A stretch of 64,000 nt of DNA, from NCBI GenBank assembly GCA_030407315.1, contig JALQPE010001837.1, positions 1 to 64,000 on the forward strand, given 5' to 3'. Source of the stretch: Asparagopsis taxiformis. Lineage: Eukaryota; Rhodophyta; Florideophyceae; Bonnemaisoniales; Bonnemaisoniaceae. Both the position numbers and the translations under genes were made by a program. Positions 10,467-19,727 of the stretch are shown one piece after another (the stretch's first letter is position 1; each line of letters begins with the position of its first letter). A model generated the notes under the pieces. That model did no database searches. It was not told the origin of the DNA and saw only the letters and a list, made by a program, of their open reading frames with translations.

Positions 10467-11237
10467 ATACGGCTGACTGATGGTGGGGCGGTGAAATGAA
10501 AAGAAAAGGCTATTGGTCCACTTGTCCAAGTCACATTGCGTAATCAAATCGGCTTGTCACTCTGGTTGGTCGGTTGCATTCAGTTTCTGCGAAAATAATA
10601 TAAAGGCCAATTTTGTCCAATATTTGAAAAATATGCCACTTGTATTTTGTACCTGCTGCGGCCAATTGGACCAATAGAAGCAAGTTATCACACAGATGTG
10701 GCCGTCAGCGTGTGCCACTTGGCAAAATGAACGAAGAGATCCATAGCACACCATGTACACACGTGTTTGACAAGTTCTAAATCTCGACTCGGAATTGAGC
10801 CGCCCGCGGGAAGTGGCCCCAACAACATAAACACTGTGCTACAAGCGAGATACATACGTCAATTCTATATTTGGGCGTAACGGATCGCCTCCAACTACGT
10901 ATAACCAACAATTCTTCGCACATGAACCACTACACGGTTCCGCGCAGGACAAGCGCTAGAAATTTACCCTGGCAATTCATCATATCATGAAAGTTTCATT
11001 GAAACACACACATCTATTCACCCAAATTGGCACACCCAATGCCAATTACAACGCGCCACCTCCCGGCCGACGCATCCCTTCACCACGTATCATAATCACA
11101 CATACCAACCAGGAGACGTAACTCTCCAACTTTACTGTAATCATACGAAACCTTCGTTAGCTTCCTCCTCGCACACACCCAGCCACAACGAAACAACCAT
11201 GACAAAGGTCCAACAATCCTCCCTCACCAACTATGAT
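10467..11237. other. Intergenic, nothing recognised
   Basis: No gene is supported. The part at 10656-10673 contains CCAATTGGACCAAT, two CCAAT boxes in opposite orientation; a near copy (CAATTGGTCCAATAG) lies at 12135-12150 upstream of the coiled-coil gene. Confidence 0.35.
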
Positions 11238-11972
11238 CTACAGCGGTAATTGTCCTTCCATGCACCTCAGATACTCTGCCCGTTGCGCCAAAATCGCCTC
11301 GCGCACATCGCGTAGAGTATCCTCCAGCGATTTCACGTCCAGACTAAGCTGATCGACGCGCCTCCCCGTCGCTCTGAACACGGTATCCGCTCTTTCATAA
11401 GCCTCTCGAGCGATTTCCAGTAGTTCTCTCGCTCTTCTAAACCTTTGAATCAATCGTCTCAAAACAATTCTCAAAGCCTCCCGGCCAGATCTTCTCAGCC
11501 GACTCTGCATGGCGCGCATGGCTCCATGCTTCTCCTGTGCATCTCTTAGTCGTTCTTCCATAGTAGTTCTGCGTCGCTCAAGAACATCCCTGGCCTCATC
11601 ATGAGCTTTTCGCGCCTCGCCAAGCGCTTTTGCCGCGCGTGTCAGAAGTAGTACACATGCCTCTTCCTTTCGCTTTGTGTTCTCCAGCGCGTCCTTTTGC
11701 GGTCCGCAGGTGCGAAGGGCGGCCGTCTCAGCTGCGTTGCTGGGAAATGGCGGGATGTTTGACGGGTTTGTGGGTGCAAATGAAACTATCGCCGGTGTGG
11801 AGTTGAATGATGCACCGTTTTGACCAAAGATGGGATGGTCTTTCTTTCCAAACTTGGCGGATGATTTGTCTTTGTCTTTCGGTGCTTTCTTGTCGTACTT
11901 TTTGCCTTCAGAAGTTGAGAGAGTTTGGAGAAGAATGAGTGCGGCTATCATCAAAATGTGTAGACTTTTCAT
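11238..11972 (-). CDS. Secreted coiled-coil protein, paralogue 1
   Basis: A 244-residue protein read from the ATG at 11972. That start is chosen because it begins a typical signal peptide (MKSLHILMIAALILLQTLST) and sits about 76 bp from a TATA box; the open frame extends further upstream to 12128, but those codons look like 5' leader. After a Lys-rich stretch and a Pro/Ser/Asn-rich linker, residues ~95-235 are highly charged heptad-rich helix with many Arg, Glu and Ala. Three cysteines are kept in all paralogues: one before the helix (TCGPQKDA), one at its start (EEACVLLLTRAAKAL) and one near the end (YLRC). Relatives lie at 19221-13012 and 32843-33658. A secreted, disulphide-linked coiled-coil, perhaps a wall or matrix protein, is plausible; no function is known. 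Confidence 0.75.
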   Translation of the reverse strand: MKSLHILMIAALILLQTLSTSEGKKYDKKAPKDKDKSSAKFGKKDHPIFGQNGASFNSTPAIVSFAPTNPSNIPPFPSNAAETAALRTCGPQKDALENTKRKEEACVLLLTRAAKALGEARKAHDEARDVLERRRTTMEERLRDAQEKHGAMRAMQSRLRRSGREALRIVLRRLIQRFRRARELLEIAREAYERADTVFRATGRRVDQLSLDVKSLEDTLRDVREAILAQRAEYLRCMEGQLPL

Positions 11973-12047
11973 TGTGATTCTGAGGGTCGTTGGCGGAAGT
12001 TTGGCAGGAGGCTGCTGATGCAATGGGATGGTACGTCCCGTCCTGTT

Positions 12048-12053
12048 CTTATA
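12048..12053 (-). promoter_or_regulatory. TATA box of coiled-coil paralogue 1
   Basis: TATAAG on the minus strand, 76 bp upstream of the ATG at 11972. The paralogue at 32843 has TATATAAG 81 bp upstream. Confidence 0.5.
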
Positions 12054-13011
12054 GTGATATCTACATTGCCGGACGCCACGTAGGTGAATGTACTTGGAGC
12101 TGTGCGGCAGTCGACTCAACTTGTTCAAAACTTTGTCAATTGGTCCAATAGCTGCAAATATGTAGAGAAAACAGGAGGGAAACTACGCGTGTGGCACGCA
12201 GAGTCATGTTTAAAGCTAACACGTGGAGAGTGTAAGTCTGGACTGAAATAGTGAGATTCAAGGTGTTTCCCAGAGTACATGGCCCGTCTCCGCGGTCGTG
12301 AATGATGTCGACCCCCTGGCCAGAGGCCGATCAAGCTGAGCTTCTTTCACATCGAACAGCGCAGGCCACGCATGTCAAATTGCTAGGAGGTCTTTATGAC
12401 GTGTTTTGAGAACATCTGCTGAACTATGATTTGAGATGACGGCGCCTGCACGGAGCGGACGGGAGAGGATTCATGACGTTTGATCAAGATATCAGAGGGG
12501 GCTACTGACGCTGTCGGCAGGCACGTGCCGTGACTTATTTTTTCTCTAATTTTAGTCGAGTGGGATACTGTACGATTACCTTTGACAATTTGAACTAAAA
12601 TTAGTATCCGATATTTGTAATTGATGTGACATTTCTAATTTTGCATCTGGAGAACAACTCGTATTCAAACAGTATAATCAAGTGGAATCGGCCCAGGCTA
12701 ACCGCTTCCATGCTACGGGCTACGGCAGGACCGGCGGTCCAATAGCTTTGAGAAACATAGTCTGCTGCTTCACAATATATCGCCAGAGTCGCGATGAGAA
12801 TTCCAACCGCATCTACGTGGCTATTTGCTAGTGGCATGTACCCTCACCAAAATCTATCCCCTGGACAACACTTGGGCAGTTAGGCACGTAGCCGTCTCTC
12901 CGAACTTCGTAGCCACTATACGTCATCAAGGCGTACATATCGAGTTCATCCTTTAACCTTACAGATACTGTCAAACAAACTTGCTTCCACAGCGCCCCGC
13001 TGCATTTCCTG
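12054..13011. other. Intergenic, nothing recognised
   Basis: No gene is supported. GGTCCAATAGCT occurs at about 12140 and again at about 12738; the first copy is a candidate CCAAT-type element for the minus-strand gene. Confidence 0.35.
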
Positions 13012-13085
13012 TCATTCTAATATCCCGAGCCCCATACACTCCAAATATTGCGAGGTTGTGATGCGAACTCGCTGCCGAACATCCT
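13012..13085 (-). pseudogene. 3' end of coiled-coil paralogue 2, cut off by a Gypsy element
   Basis: This short piece encodes the last residues of the coiled-coil gene that starts at 19221, ending TTSQYLECMGLGILE and a stop. It matches the ends of the paralogues (STSRYLSCKEK and RAEYLRCMEG). It is separated from the rest of the gene by the Gypsy element at 13086-18523. Its last four bases (TCCT, 13082-13085) are the TSD. Confidence 0.8.
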
Positions 13086-13417
13086 TGTTACGTGGGAGCA
13101 GAGAATGGTACCAAGCCAGGTAACCAAAAAGCCGACACTTAACATCAGTTGATAGTGTATTGCACCGCAGTGCAGCGTATTGCGTTGACATGCAATGCAG
13201 TGCCATCATGTGGAAATAATTTACAGAATGCAAAGGAGACAAACCAAAGATTTCAGGAGAGTATGGGAGAAAGTAATTATCAACACTGGAACCACTGACA
13301 GTATAAATAGGTAGCAATGAAGAGTAGAAAGGGGAGATCAGGAATGGAGAACGGAGGAAGAGAGAGCAATGAAAGAATAAAGGAGAGGGAGTTTTACTTT
13401 CATACCGGTATCTAACA
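13086..13417 (+). repeat. 5' LTR of Gypsy element 1
   Basis: 332 bp, matching 18192-18523. TATAAATA at 13302-13309 and AATAAA at 13376-13381 are the expected transcription start and polyadenylation signals. Short inverted ends TGTTA/TAACA. Confidence 0.93.
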
Positions 13418-13605
13418 ATAAGTTTAAACTTTTTGTGCTTGTGGACAGGTCTGCAGTGATTGAAATTCATTGTATTGGCTGGAAGACAGTGTGCTCTAAT
13501 AGGTTGACGCTCGGTGACCAATTCCTGAGCGGCGATAACAGTTGGCAAGTGGGAAGCGTAAGTGAGGGCGACAATAACATTCAGTGAAACAAGTTTGATA
13601 ACACG

Positions 13606-14685
13606 ATGGTGAATCCGACTAATACGGAAAGAATCAGTGGAGTGGAACATAGACTCAATGTACTTGACAATACTGTCGAAGCATTAGTGAATGGAATGGA
13701 AGGACTGGAGGGCCGCGTGTTGAAGATAGAGAATTGTATTGCGGATATTGAAAAGGGCATGACTGCGAACCATAACGAATTGATGAGTATTTTAAGGAGG
13801 CAGGGAGCAGCAGAGAATGCGCAATCTGGAATTCGTACCACAGTTGTGAAGGAAGAACAAGAGTTTCCATCACAGGTTTTGCCCGAAACACCCTCCAAAG
13901 CAAGCAAAGATGAGGCTGTGAGGCTGTCCATATCTGACAAGATGAAGATATGGGAGCGAAAAATGACACAGAACAAAGTTTCAGCAGCAGGAGACTACAA
14001 CTTCCCTTCTGCAAGGCAGGATTTTCACAGGCTGCATGAGAAGTTTCCGCTCACAGATGACATTGAGCGCGAAATGTCACTTTTGTCATTTGACAAAGCT
14101 GCACTGAAAATAGCCAATGCCACCTCAAGAGAATTCCCATCTATCACATGTTCGGAACTGTGGAATATACTGGAAGACAAGTTGTTCAATGAAACACAAA
14201 AGAAGTCTAAAAATACGGCTTTCCTCAATATGAAGTGGGACGAGAAACGAGAATCGACGAGTCAGTTTGGCGAGAGAGTTAATGTGCTAGGAACTTCATT
14301 GGGACTAGACAAGGACATGATTCAGGCTACTTTTATTAAGGGTCTACCGAACAGGTTGCAATCATATGCATATACTATCCAAGGAGGATTTGACGAGTTG
14401 GTAGCAGCAATGACACATATATCAGCGAACCAGACGCGCTCAGAGGCTGTGAGGGAAGTTGTCGAAACAAGTATGGGTAGTGCTGTCAAGAGTGACATCA
14501 GCCATCAACAGTCTAAGAAATCGACATACAGATGCTTCAGATGTAATGATATTGGGCATATGTCATGGGAAAAGGACAAGTGTAAGGCATATACCAGTAG
14601 GCTAACCAAAAGTGGACATATGAATAATGGTCAGTTGTCGGGAAACTGGAATGGGAGAGGTCCACAGCAAAGTATGCGGGATTAG
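13606..14685 (+). CDS. gag: Gypsy element 1 Gag
   Basis: A 359-residue capsid/nucleocapsid protein from the first ATG after the leader. Residues ~1-60 form a short coiled-coil (SGVEHRLNVLDNTVEALVNG). Residues ~120-300 are the helical capsid, with SQFGERVNVLGTSLGLDKDM and FIKGLPNRLQSYAY in the usual gag order. A zinc knuckle lies near residue 310 (CFRCNDIGHMSWEKDKC) with seven residues, not the usual four, between His and the last Cys. The stop at 14683-14685 lies within the sequence where the pol frame is already open, and a GGGAAAC slippery heptamer sits 37 bp before it, so Gag-Pol is probably made by -1 frameshifting. Confidence 0.9.
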   Translation: MVNPTNTERISGVEHRLNVLDNTVEALVNGMEGLEGRVLKIENCIADIEKGMTANHNELMSILRRQGAAENAQSGIRTTVVKEEQEFPSQVLPETPSKASKDEAVRLSISDKMKIWERKMTQNKVSAAGDYNFPSARQDFHRLHEKFPLTDDIEREMSLLSFDKAALKIANATSREFPSITCSELWNILEDKLFNETQKKSKNTAFLNMKWDEKRESTSQFGERVNVLGTSLGLDKDMIQATFIKGLPNRLQSYAYTIQGGFDELVAAMTHISANQTRSEAVREVVETSMGSAVKSDISHQQSKKSTYRCFRCNDIGHMSWEKDKCKAYTSRLTKSGHMNNGQLSGNWNGRGPQQSMRD

Positions 14686-14691
14686 CTCCCG
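14640..14691 (+). promoter_or_regulatory. Candidate -1 ribosomal frameshift site at the gag-pol junction
   Basis: G GGA AAC at 14640-14646 lies in the gag reading frame (TCG GGA AAC) and fits the X XXY YYZ rule for -1 slippage. The pol frame is -1 relative to gag and open from 14628, so slippage here leads straight into pol. Downstream, CGGGA (14677-14681) can pair with TCCCG (14687-14691), with the gag stop in the loop, and GGGAG (14653-14657) can pair with CTCCC (14686-14690). Confidence 0.6.
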
Positions 14692-17600
14692 AAGTCAACA
14701 TAGAGACATTGTGTCATTGTCAGGACACCACAATTAATGACTTCCCTGAGATGATATACGACGATACAATGGAAGAGATGTCTGACATTGTTATAGAAGT
14801 GCGATTTGATGTGAATGGAACAGAAGTGAGAAAGGTTGCGGTGGTGGATACAGGTGCATTCTCTATATGGATGGATAAAACCATGTTTAAGTCATTGAAT
14901 GAAACGTTAATTGAAGATGGTTGTGCTGCATTTGGCGCAGATGGAAAGAAGCTAGACATAGCTGGGAAAGGTTATATTGACTTTTCAATATGGGGCTGCA
15001 AGATGAGCCAAGAGCCAATTAGGGTGATGAGGAAACTAGCAAGTGGTCTGCTATTCGGTAGAAGGTTCTGGATGCGGTATATGTTTAAGATGGATCTGGA
15101 AACAATGAAAGGATGTATTATGGTTGGTAGCACAAGATATGAAGGGAGTTTAAGAAGGAAATACATCGAAGATGAAGAAATAAGGGCTGTAATTGAAGAT
15201 GCTGACGTGGATGCAGAGATAAGAGGAATGGACTTGACACAATTCCACAGCACCACGGAGATGCAGGAGAGATTGCGTGGCGTCATTTGGAAACATCGTA
15301 TGATATTCAAGGAAGTTGGTTGTATCAAAGGGTACAAACATGAGATAAAATTGGTGAAGGGTGCAGAACCGGTGGTTGTACCAATTAGAAGACGCTCACC
15401 GGCCGAACAAGCTGTCGAAGAGAAAATGATGGACAAACTATTACAAAAGGGTATTGTGGAACACTCTGAATCGGAGTGGGCAGCCAACAATGTCTTTGTA
15501 CCAAAGCGGGACGGTAGCATGAGGTGTACAACAGATTTCAGAGCATTGAACAGCAGGACTGTCAGCGATCAGTACCCAATGGAATCTGTTAGAGAAACGT
15601 TGGATTGGTTGGCTAGTAAGAAAGTATTTACTGCTTTCGATCTGAAGGATGGGTATTTCCAAGTACAGCTTGATGAATCTTCTAAGCCTTACACGGCAGT
15701 ACGAACTGTCAAAGGATTACTGCAGTACACGAGATTGCCCCAAGGGCTAAAGAACAGTCCTGCAGTGTTTCAGCGATTGGTGAATTTAGTACTGGGAAAA
15801 TACAAGGGAAGGAGCGTATGGGCCTTTATGGATGATGGTAATATTGGTACGATAGACGAGGAGTCACATTTGGAGGAGCTGGATGAGATTCTCACGTGCA
15901 TGTGGAATGCAGGAATGCGTCTCAAGATCAGTAAGTGTCGTTTTGGAGTGCAGGAAGTGGAAGTTCTGGGTCATAGAGTAACCGCCAATGGCCTGAAGCC
16001 ATCTGAAACTCATATTACGGCAATTAGGAATCTGAAGGAACCACAGACGCTGACAGAATTACTAAGATTCCTAGGTTTGGTGAATTACTTTGCAACCTTT
16101 TTGCCTAACTTCACAAATAGAGCCAAGCCTCTGTATGACGTTTTGAAGGACTCTGGTTGTAATAGGAAGAAACGATGGAGGAATGATTCCCATAACATCA
16201 TTGATTGGGATAAAAAATGGGGAGATAAGCAGAGGAATGCATGGCAAGATCTTAAAGAAGGTTTGTGTGACCCAAATGAACTTGCATCACCGGACTGTAA
16301 GAAACAAAAGGTGGTGATGACCGACGCGAGTGATTATGGTATTGGTGGGGTTCTATTACAGGAGTCTAATAAGGACGAATGGAGGCCAATTGCCTTTACA
16401 TCACGAAAGCTGAAGGGAGCGGAGCAAAGGTATACTGTAACCGAGAAAGAGTGTTTGGCAGTAGTACATGCACTTAAAAAATGGAGGCATTATCTTCATG
16501 GAGGCATGCAGTTTACGGTGAAATCGGACCATCAAGCCTTGAGGTGGCTCATGTCATTAAGGGAGCCTAAAGGAAGACTGGCGAGGTGGATGATAGAGGT
16601 GCAGGACTATGATTTTGTGGTAGAGTATGCTCCAGGCCAGTCAATGGCAGTTGCAGATACGCTGAGTCGTGATTCAGTAACTAATACACGCTGTCCAAGA
16701 TGCAATGAGCTCATCATGATGATGACAGAACGGGAAAGGTCATTACCTACAGTGGAACAAATCAAAGAAGGCCAACGAACTGAGTTTGAAGACTTGGAAA
16801 GACTGATTACGGAAAGAAGCAATTACGTACTGGATGAGGATGGACTATTGTGTTTAGCTGAGGGTTCTAGTATGCGCATTATAGTTCCAAAACTACTTAT
16901 TCCTCAAGTGCTTGATTACGCCCATGGTGCAAGGCCTAATGGTCATCAAGGTGTATGGAAAACAATGCAATGGGTGGAAAAGAGGTTTTGGTGGAAAGGT
17001 TGGAGAAATGATGTATCGGAACGGGTTAGAAAATGCGTTAACTGCTCATTACATAGACTGGGTAAGCCAGGTGTGCAGGGAAATATGAAGAAGTGGCACC
17101 CGCTGAGAAGATTTCAAGTCGTTGCAGTTGATGTACTGGAGGTATCTACATCCAATATGAGAGGTACATCAAAAGCTGTTGTAATGGGAGATTTATTCAC
17201 GAGGTTTGTGTGGGCTACTGCAGTGAAGGATGAGCGGGCAGAGACTATTTCTCAGGTGTTGCTCGATGAGTGGATATTAAGGTTTGGGCCACCAGAAAAG
17301 CTGCTGAGTGACAGGGGAAAGACATTTATGAGCGAGATGGTGCAACATTTGTGTACATGTGTCGGGGCAAAAAAGATATTTACCAGTCCCTATCACCCAC
17401 AAACTGATGGTTTTATCGAGAGATTTAACCGTACTCTGATGAAGGACATTCGTGCATATGTGTCAGTAGAGGAAAACGATTGGGTGCAGCATTTGCCAAT
17501 GGCATGTTTCAGGTACAATACAGCAGTGAACAGTGCCACGGGAATGACTCCATACAAGGCTGTTTTCGGAGTGGATGCATTTGATTTTGATGCTGAAGCA

Positions 17601-18170
17601 GGTAGGCGAATGGCCATCGACCAAGAACCAGAAAGTAATGAGGAGTTAGCAAGGAGGCTTGCAGAGTTACATTGGCAATTAATACAGAGGGGGAGCAAGG
17701 CACGTACAGATGCAGCTAAGCAGTACAATAAGCTAGCAAATGCTGTGGAGTTTGAAAAGGGTGATCGTGTTATGGTGTATAATCCTCGCCACCACATGGA
17801 GAAAGGGAGAAAACTGCGTACACCATGGATGGGGCCGTATATAGTGCAGGAGGTGCTAACTAATGTTTCATATATTGTCAAGTCTGAAGTTGGACTGGAT
17901 GTCGCTCGGGTGCATGTCAATAGACTTCAGAAGTATGATGAGGATATATGTGAGACTGGGGATCCTATCGATGGGGTCTTCCCAGACAGTCGAAGAATTA
18001 TCAAAAGTATAATTGGGGAAAAGATCAGGGATGGCAAACGGTGGTTCAAGGTGAAACACACCTATGCAAATGGAGCAGAATGGGTCAGTGAGGCAGATCT
18101 ACCTACGTTAATTGTTGCAGAGTATGACGCAATAGTCGCATCGAAGGCCATACGCTCTGTGGCAAAGTGA
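14646..18170 (+). CDS. pol: Gypsy element 1 Pol (PR-RT-RNase H-integrase-chromodomain-like)
   Basis: A single open frame with the whole Gypsy enzyme set. Protease: VAVVDTGAFSIW, with the DTG triad. RT: KVFTAFDLKDGYFQVQL, LPQGLKNSPAVFQ and the active site WAFMDDGNIG, where MDD replaces the commoner IDD or VDD. RNase H: VMTDASDYGIGGVLLQ. Integrase: zinc-binding HHCC from HGARPNGHQG to CVNC, then catalytic Asp in VVAVDVLEV, Asp in LLSDRGKTF and Glu in DGFIERFNRTL. The end (GKRWFKVKHTYANGAEWVSE) resembles a chromodomain fold. No ATG opens the frame near the junction, so expression needs frameshifting from gag. All motifs are intact, so the copy may be active. Confidence 0.92.
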   Translation: MEWERSTAKYAGLAPEVNIETLCHCQDTTINDFPEMIYDDTMEEMSDIVIEVRFDVNGTEVRKVAVVDTGAFSIWMDKTMFKSLNETLIEDGCAAFGADGKKLDIAGKGYIDFSIWGCKMSQEPIRVMRKLASGLLFGRRFWMRYMFKMDLETMKGCIMVGSTRYEGSLRRKYIEDEEIRAVIEDADVDAEIRGMDLTQFHSTTEMQERLRGVIWKHRMIFKEVGCIKGYKHEIKLVKGAEPVVVPIRRRSPAEQAVEEKMMDKLLQKGIVEHSESEWAANNVFVPKRDGSMRCTTDFRALNSRTVSDQYPMESVRETLDWLASKKVFTAFDLKDGYFQVQLDESSKPYTAVRTVKGLLQYTRLPQGLKNSPAVFQRLVNLVLGKYKGRSVWAFMDDGNIGTIDEESHLEELDEILTCMWNAGMRLKISKCRFGVQEVEVLGHRVTANGLKPSETHITAIRNLKEPQTLTELLRFLGLVNYFATFLPNFTNRAKPLYDVLKDSGCNRKKRWRNDSHNIIDWDKKWGDKQRNAWQDLKEGLCDPNELASPDCKKQKVVMTDASDYGIGGVLLQESNKDEWRPIAFTSRKLKGAEQRYTVTEKECLAVVHALKKWRHYLHGGMQFTVKSDHQALRWLMSLREPKGRLARWMIEVQDYDFVVEYAPGQSMAVADTLSRDSVTNTRCPRCNELIMMMTERERSLPTVEQIKEGQRTEFEDLERLITERSNYVLDEDGLLCLAEGSSMRIIVPKLLIPQVLDYAHGARPNGHQGVWKTMQWVEKRFWWKGWRNDVSERVRKCVNCSLHRLGKPGVQGNMKKWHPLRRFQVVAVDVLEVSTSNMRGTSKAVVMGDLFTRFVWATAVKDERAETISQVLLDEWILRFGPPEKLLSDRGKTFMSEMVQHLCTCVGAKKIFTSPYHPQTDGFIERFNRTLMKDIRAYVSVEENDWVQHLPMACFRYNTAVNSATGMTPYKAVFGVDAFDFDAEAGRRMAIDQEPESNEELARRLAELHWQLIQRGSKARTDAAKQYNKLANAVEFEKGDRVMVYNPRHHMEKGRKLRTPWMGPYIVQEVLTNVSYIVKSEVGLDVARVHVNRLQKYDEDICETGDPIDGVFPDSRRIIKSIIGEKIRDGKRWFKVKHTYANGAEWVSEADLPTLIVAEYDAIVASKAIRSVAK

Positions 18171-18191
18171 GGATAAGCGAGTGAGGCCGAG

Positions 18192-18523
18192 TGTTACGTG
18201 GGAGCAGAGAATGGTACCAAGCCAGGTAACCAAAAAGCCGACACTTAACATCAGTTGATAGTGTATTGCACCGCAGTGCAGCGTATTGCGTTGACATGCA
18301 ATGCAGTGCCATCATGTGGAAATAATTTACAGAATGCAAAGGAGACAAACCAAAGATTTCAGGAGAGTATGGGAGAAAGTAATTATCAACACTGGAACCA
18401 CTGACAGTATAAATAGGTAGCAATGAAGAGTAGAAAGGGGAGATCAGGAATGGAGAACGGAGGAAGAGAGAGCAATGAAAGAATAAAGGAGAGGGAGTTT
18501 TACTTTCATACCGGTATCTAACA
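18192..18523 (+). repeat. 3' LTR of Gypsy element 1
   Basis: 332 bp, no difference seen from the 5' LTR. The purine-rich tract AAGTGAGGATAAGCGAGTGAG ends just before it and is the likely polypurine tract. Confidence 0.93.
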
Positions 18524-19221
18524 TCCTCAAGCGTAGCCTCTACCGAATTTGTATTTCCTCTTTCATCACTCACCTCTCTCCGAATCCTCTCAAGTCTTTC
18601 CCTCCCGTTCCGCTGCTCATTTCTGGACTCAGAGAGACTCCGTTCTGCATTTGCTAACCTTCGTTCAAGATTGGAAAGCATTCTTCTCATTTGCCGAGTA
18701 TCACCCCCGGGTAATCTTAACTGGCTTCGCTTGGCAGTTATGGAACCTCGTAACCGTCTCACTTCTCTCGATCGGTTCTCAGTTGTTCTCATAAGCTGCC
18801 TAAATTCACGCTCTACGTCCTCTTCCCGTTGAAGCACAAGAAGGAGCGCTCTTGTAGCTCGTTCCAGGCGAATTGCACATACTTCCATTTTGTGCTCTGC
18901 GTTTTGTTTAGCATCGCGTTCTCTCCCACATCTTCTGTTAGATGGTAGCGCGTCTGCAAAATTATTATCTTCCAGGTTGAAAGCAGGTTTTCCGGGAATG
19001 AAGTCATCATCGGACGAATCGATCGGTGAAGGTGTGATCAGATTTTCTTCCAAGATGTCTTCAGAATCTCGATGGGCTACAGACATTTCAATTTGCACCG
19101 GCTGAGGTCCAGTGTGGATCTCTTCTCGGATTTGTTGAACAGATGCAGCATGTCCAGTTTCAGAGCAGAAGGTCTGGATGAACACCAGTAGAATCAATGC
19201 ATAGTTTGTGGATTTCATCAT
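18524..19221 (-). pseudogene. Secreted coiled-coil protein, paralogue 2 (5' part, interrupted)
   Basis: The first ~232 codons of a gene related to those at 11238-11972 and 32843-33658. It opens with a signal peptide (MMKSTNYALILLVFIQTFCS) followed by an acidic linker. From about residue 95 come RRCGRERDAKQNAEHKMEVC and a long Arg/Glu-rich coiled-coil with LPGGDTRQMRRMLSNLERRL, nearly the same as in paralogue 3 (RPGGNTRQMRRMLSDLRNRL). The Gypsy element entered after the codons for ATLEDV; the rest is at 13012-13085. With the element and one TSD copy removed, the two parts total 768 bp, exactly 256 codons in one frame. The gene was thus intact until the insertion. As it stands, translation would run into the LTR and add ~130 foreign residues. 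Confidence 0.85.
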
Positions 19222-19318
19222 AGTTGACGTGATTTGTGGAGTGTCGGAACTCGAGGTCTAATGAATGTGTTTGGCTGATTCGAGTTTCAAAATATGTTAT
19301 CTGCCCTGTACGCACTCC

Positions 19319-19325
19319 TATATAT
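19319..19325 (-). promoter_or_regulatory. TATA box of coiled-coil paralogue 2
   Basis: ATATATA on the minus strand, about 98 bp upstream of the ATG at 19221. Confidence 0.4.
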
Positions 19326-19727
19326 CTTTTGGAAAGAGTTGTATTCGATAGTGTGATGTCATGTTTAAAGCATGTACAACTCGATTTTCCAGTTGTGAAC
19401 AATCCAACAGTGGGATAATGAAGCCAGACATCGTTGTCATGCGATGACTGGGCCGGTATTTTGTTTCGATACAGAGACATTGTTGCATATGATCTCACTC
19501 ATTCAACCATTTCTACGAAAAAGGAATCCGAGTCATGATCTAATCTTCCCTAGTTTTCCCATTGTGAGAAAAATAGGGCTTGAGAAGACTATTCTCTCTC
19601 TTTTCTTCGGCATCAACTAAACATACAATGACTTATATCCATTGCCTATGGCCCATGAATCAGAGCTTTCTTGTATGCGACAATGTGAGCGAAAACTTAT
19701 TACAATGTCAATCTTAAGATGTTTGGC

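Larger units (their letters stand above)
13086..18523 (+). mobile_element. Complete Gypsy LTR retrotransposon, young insertion
   Basis: 5,438 bp with two 332-bp LTRs that look identical, starting TGTTA and ending TAACA, flanked by a 4-bp TSD TCCT (13082-13085 and 18524-18527). It encodes gag, then protease, RT, RNase H and integrase in Gypsy order, with a chromodomain-like carboxyl end. Each LTR has TATAAATA and AATAAA. A purine-rich tract precedes the 3' LTR. No standard primer-binding site (TGG...) follows the 5' LTR. Identical LTRs and open reading frames point to a recent, possibly still active insertion. It disrupts a host coiled-coil gene on the opposite strand. Confidence 0.93.

Noticed and set aside
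13018..13650. A 212-residue minus-strand protein across the Gypsy 5' LTR
   Set aside because: It is the host gene's 3' end fused by chance with LTR and leader sequence.
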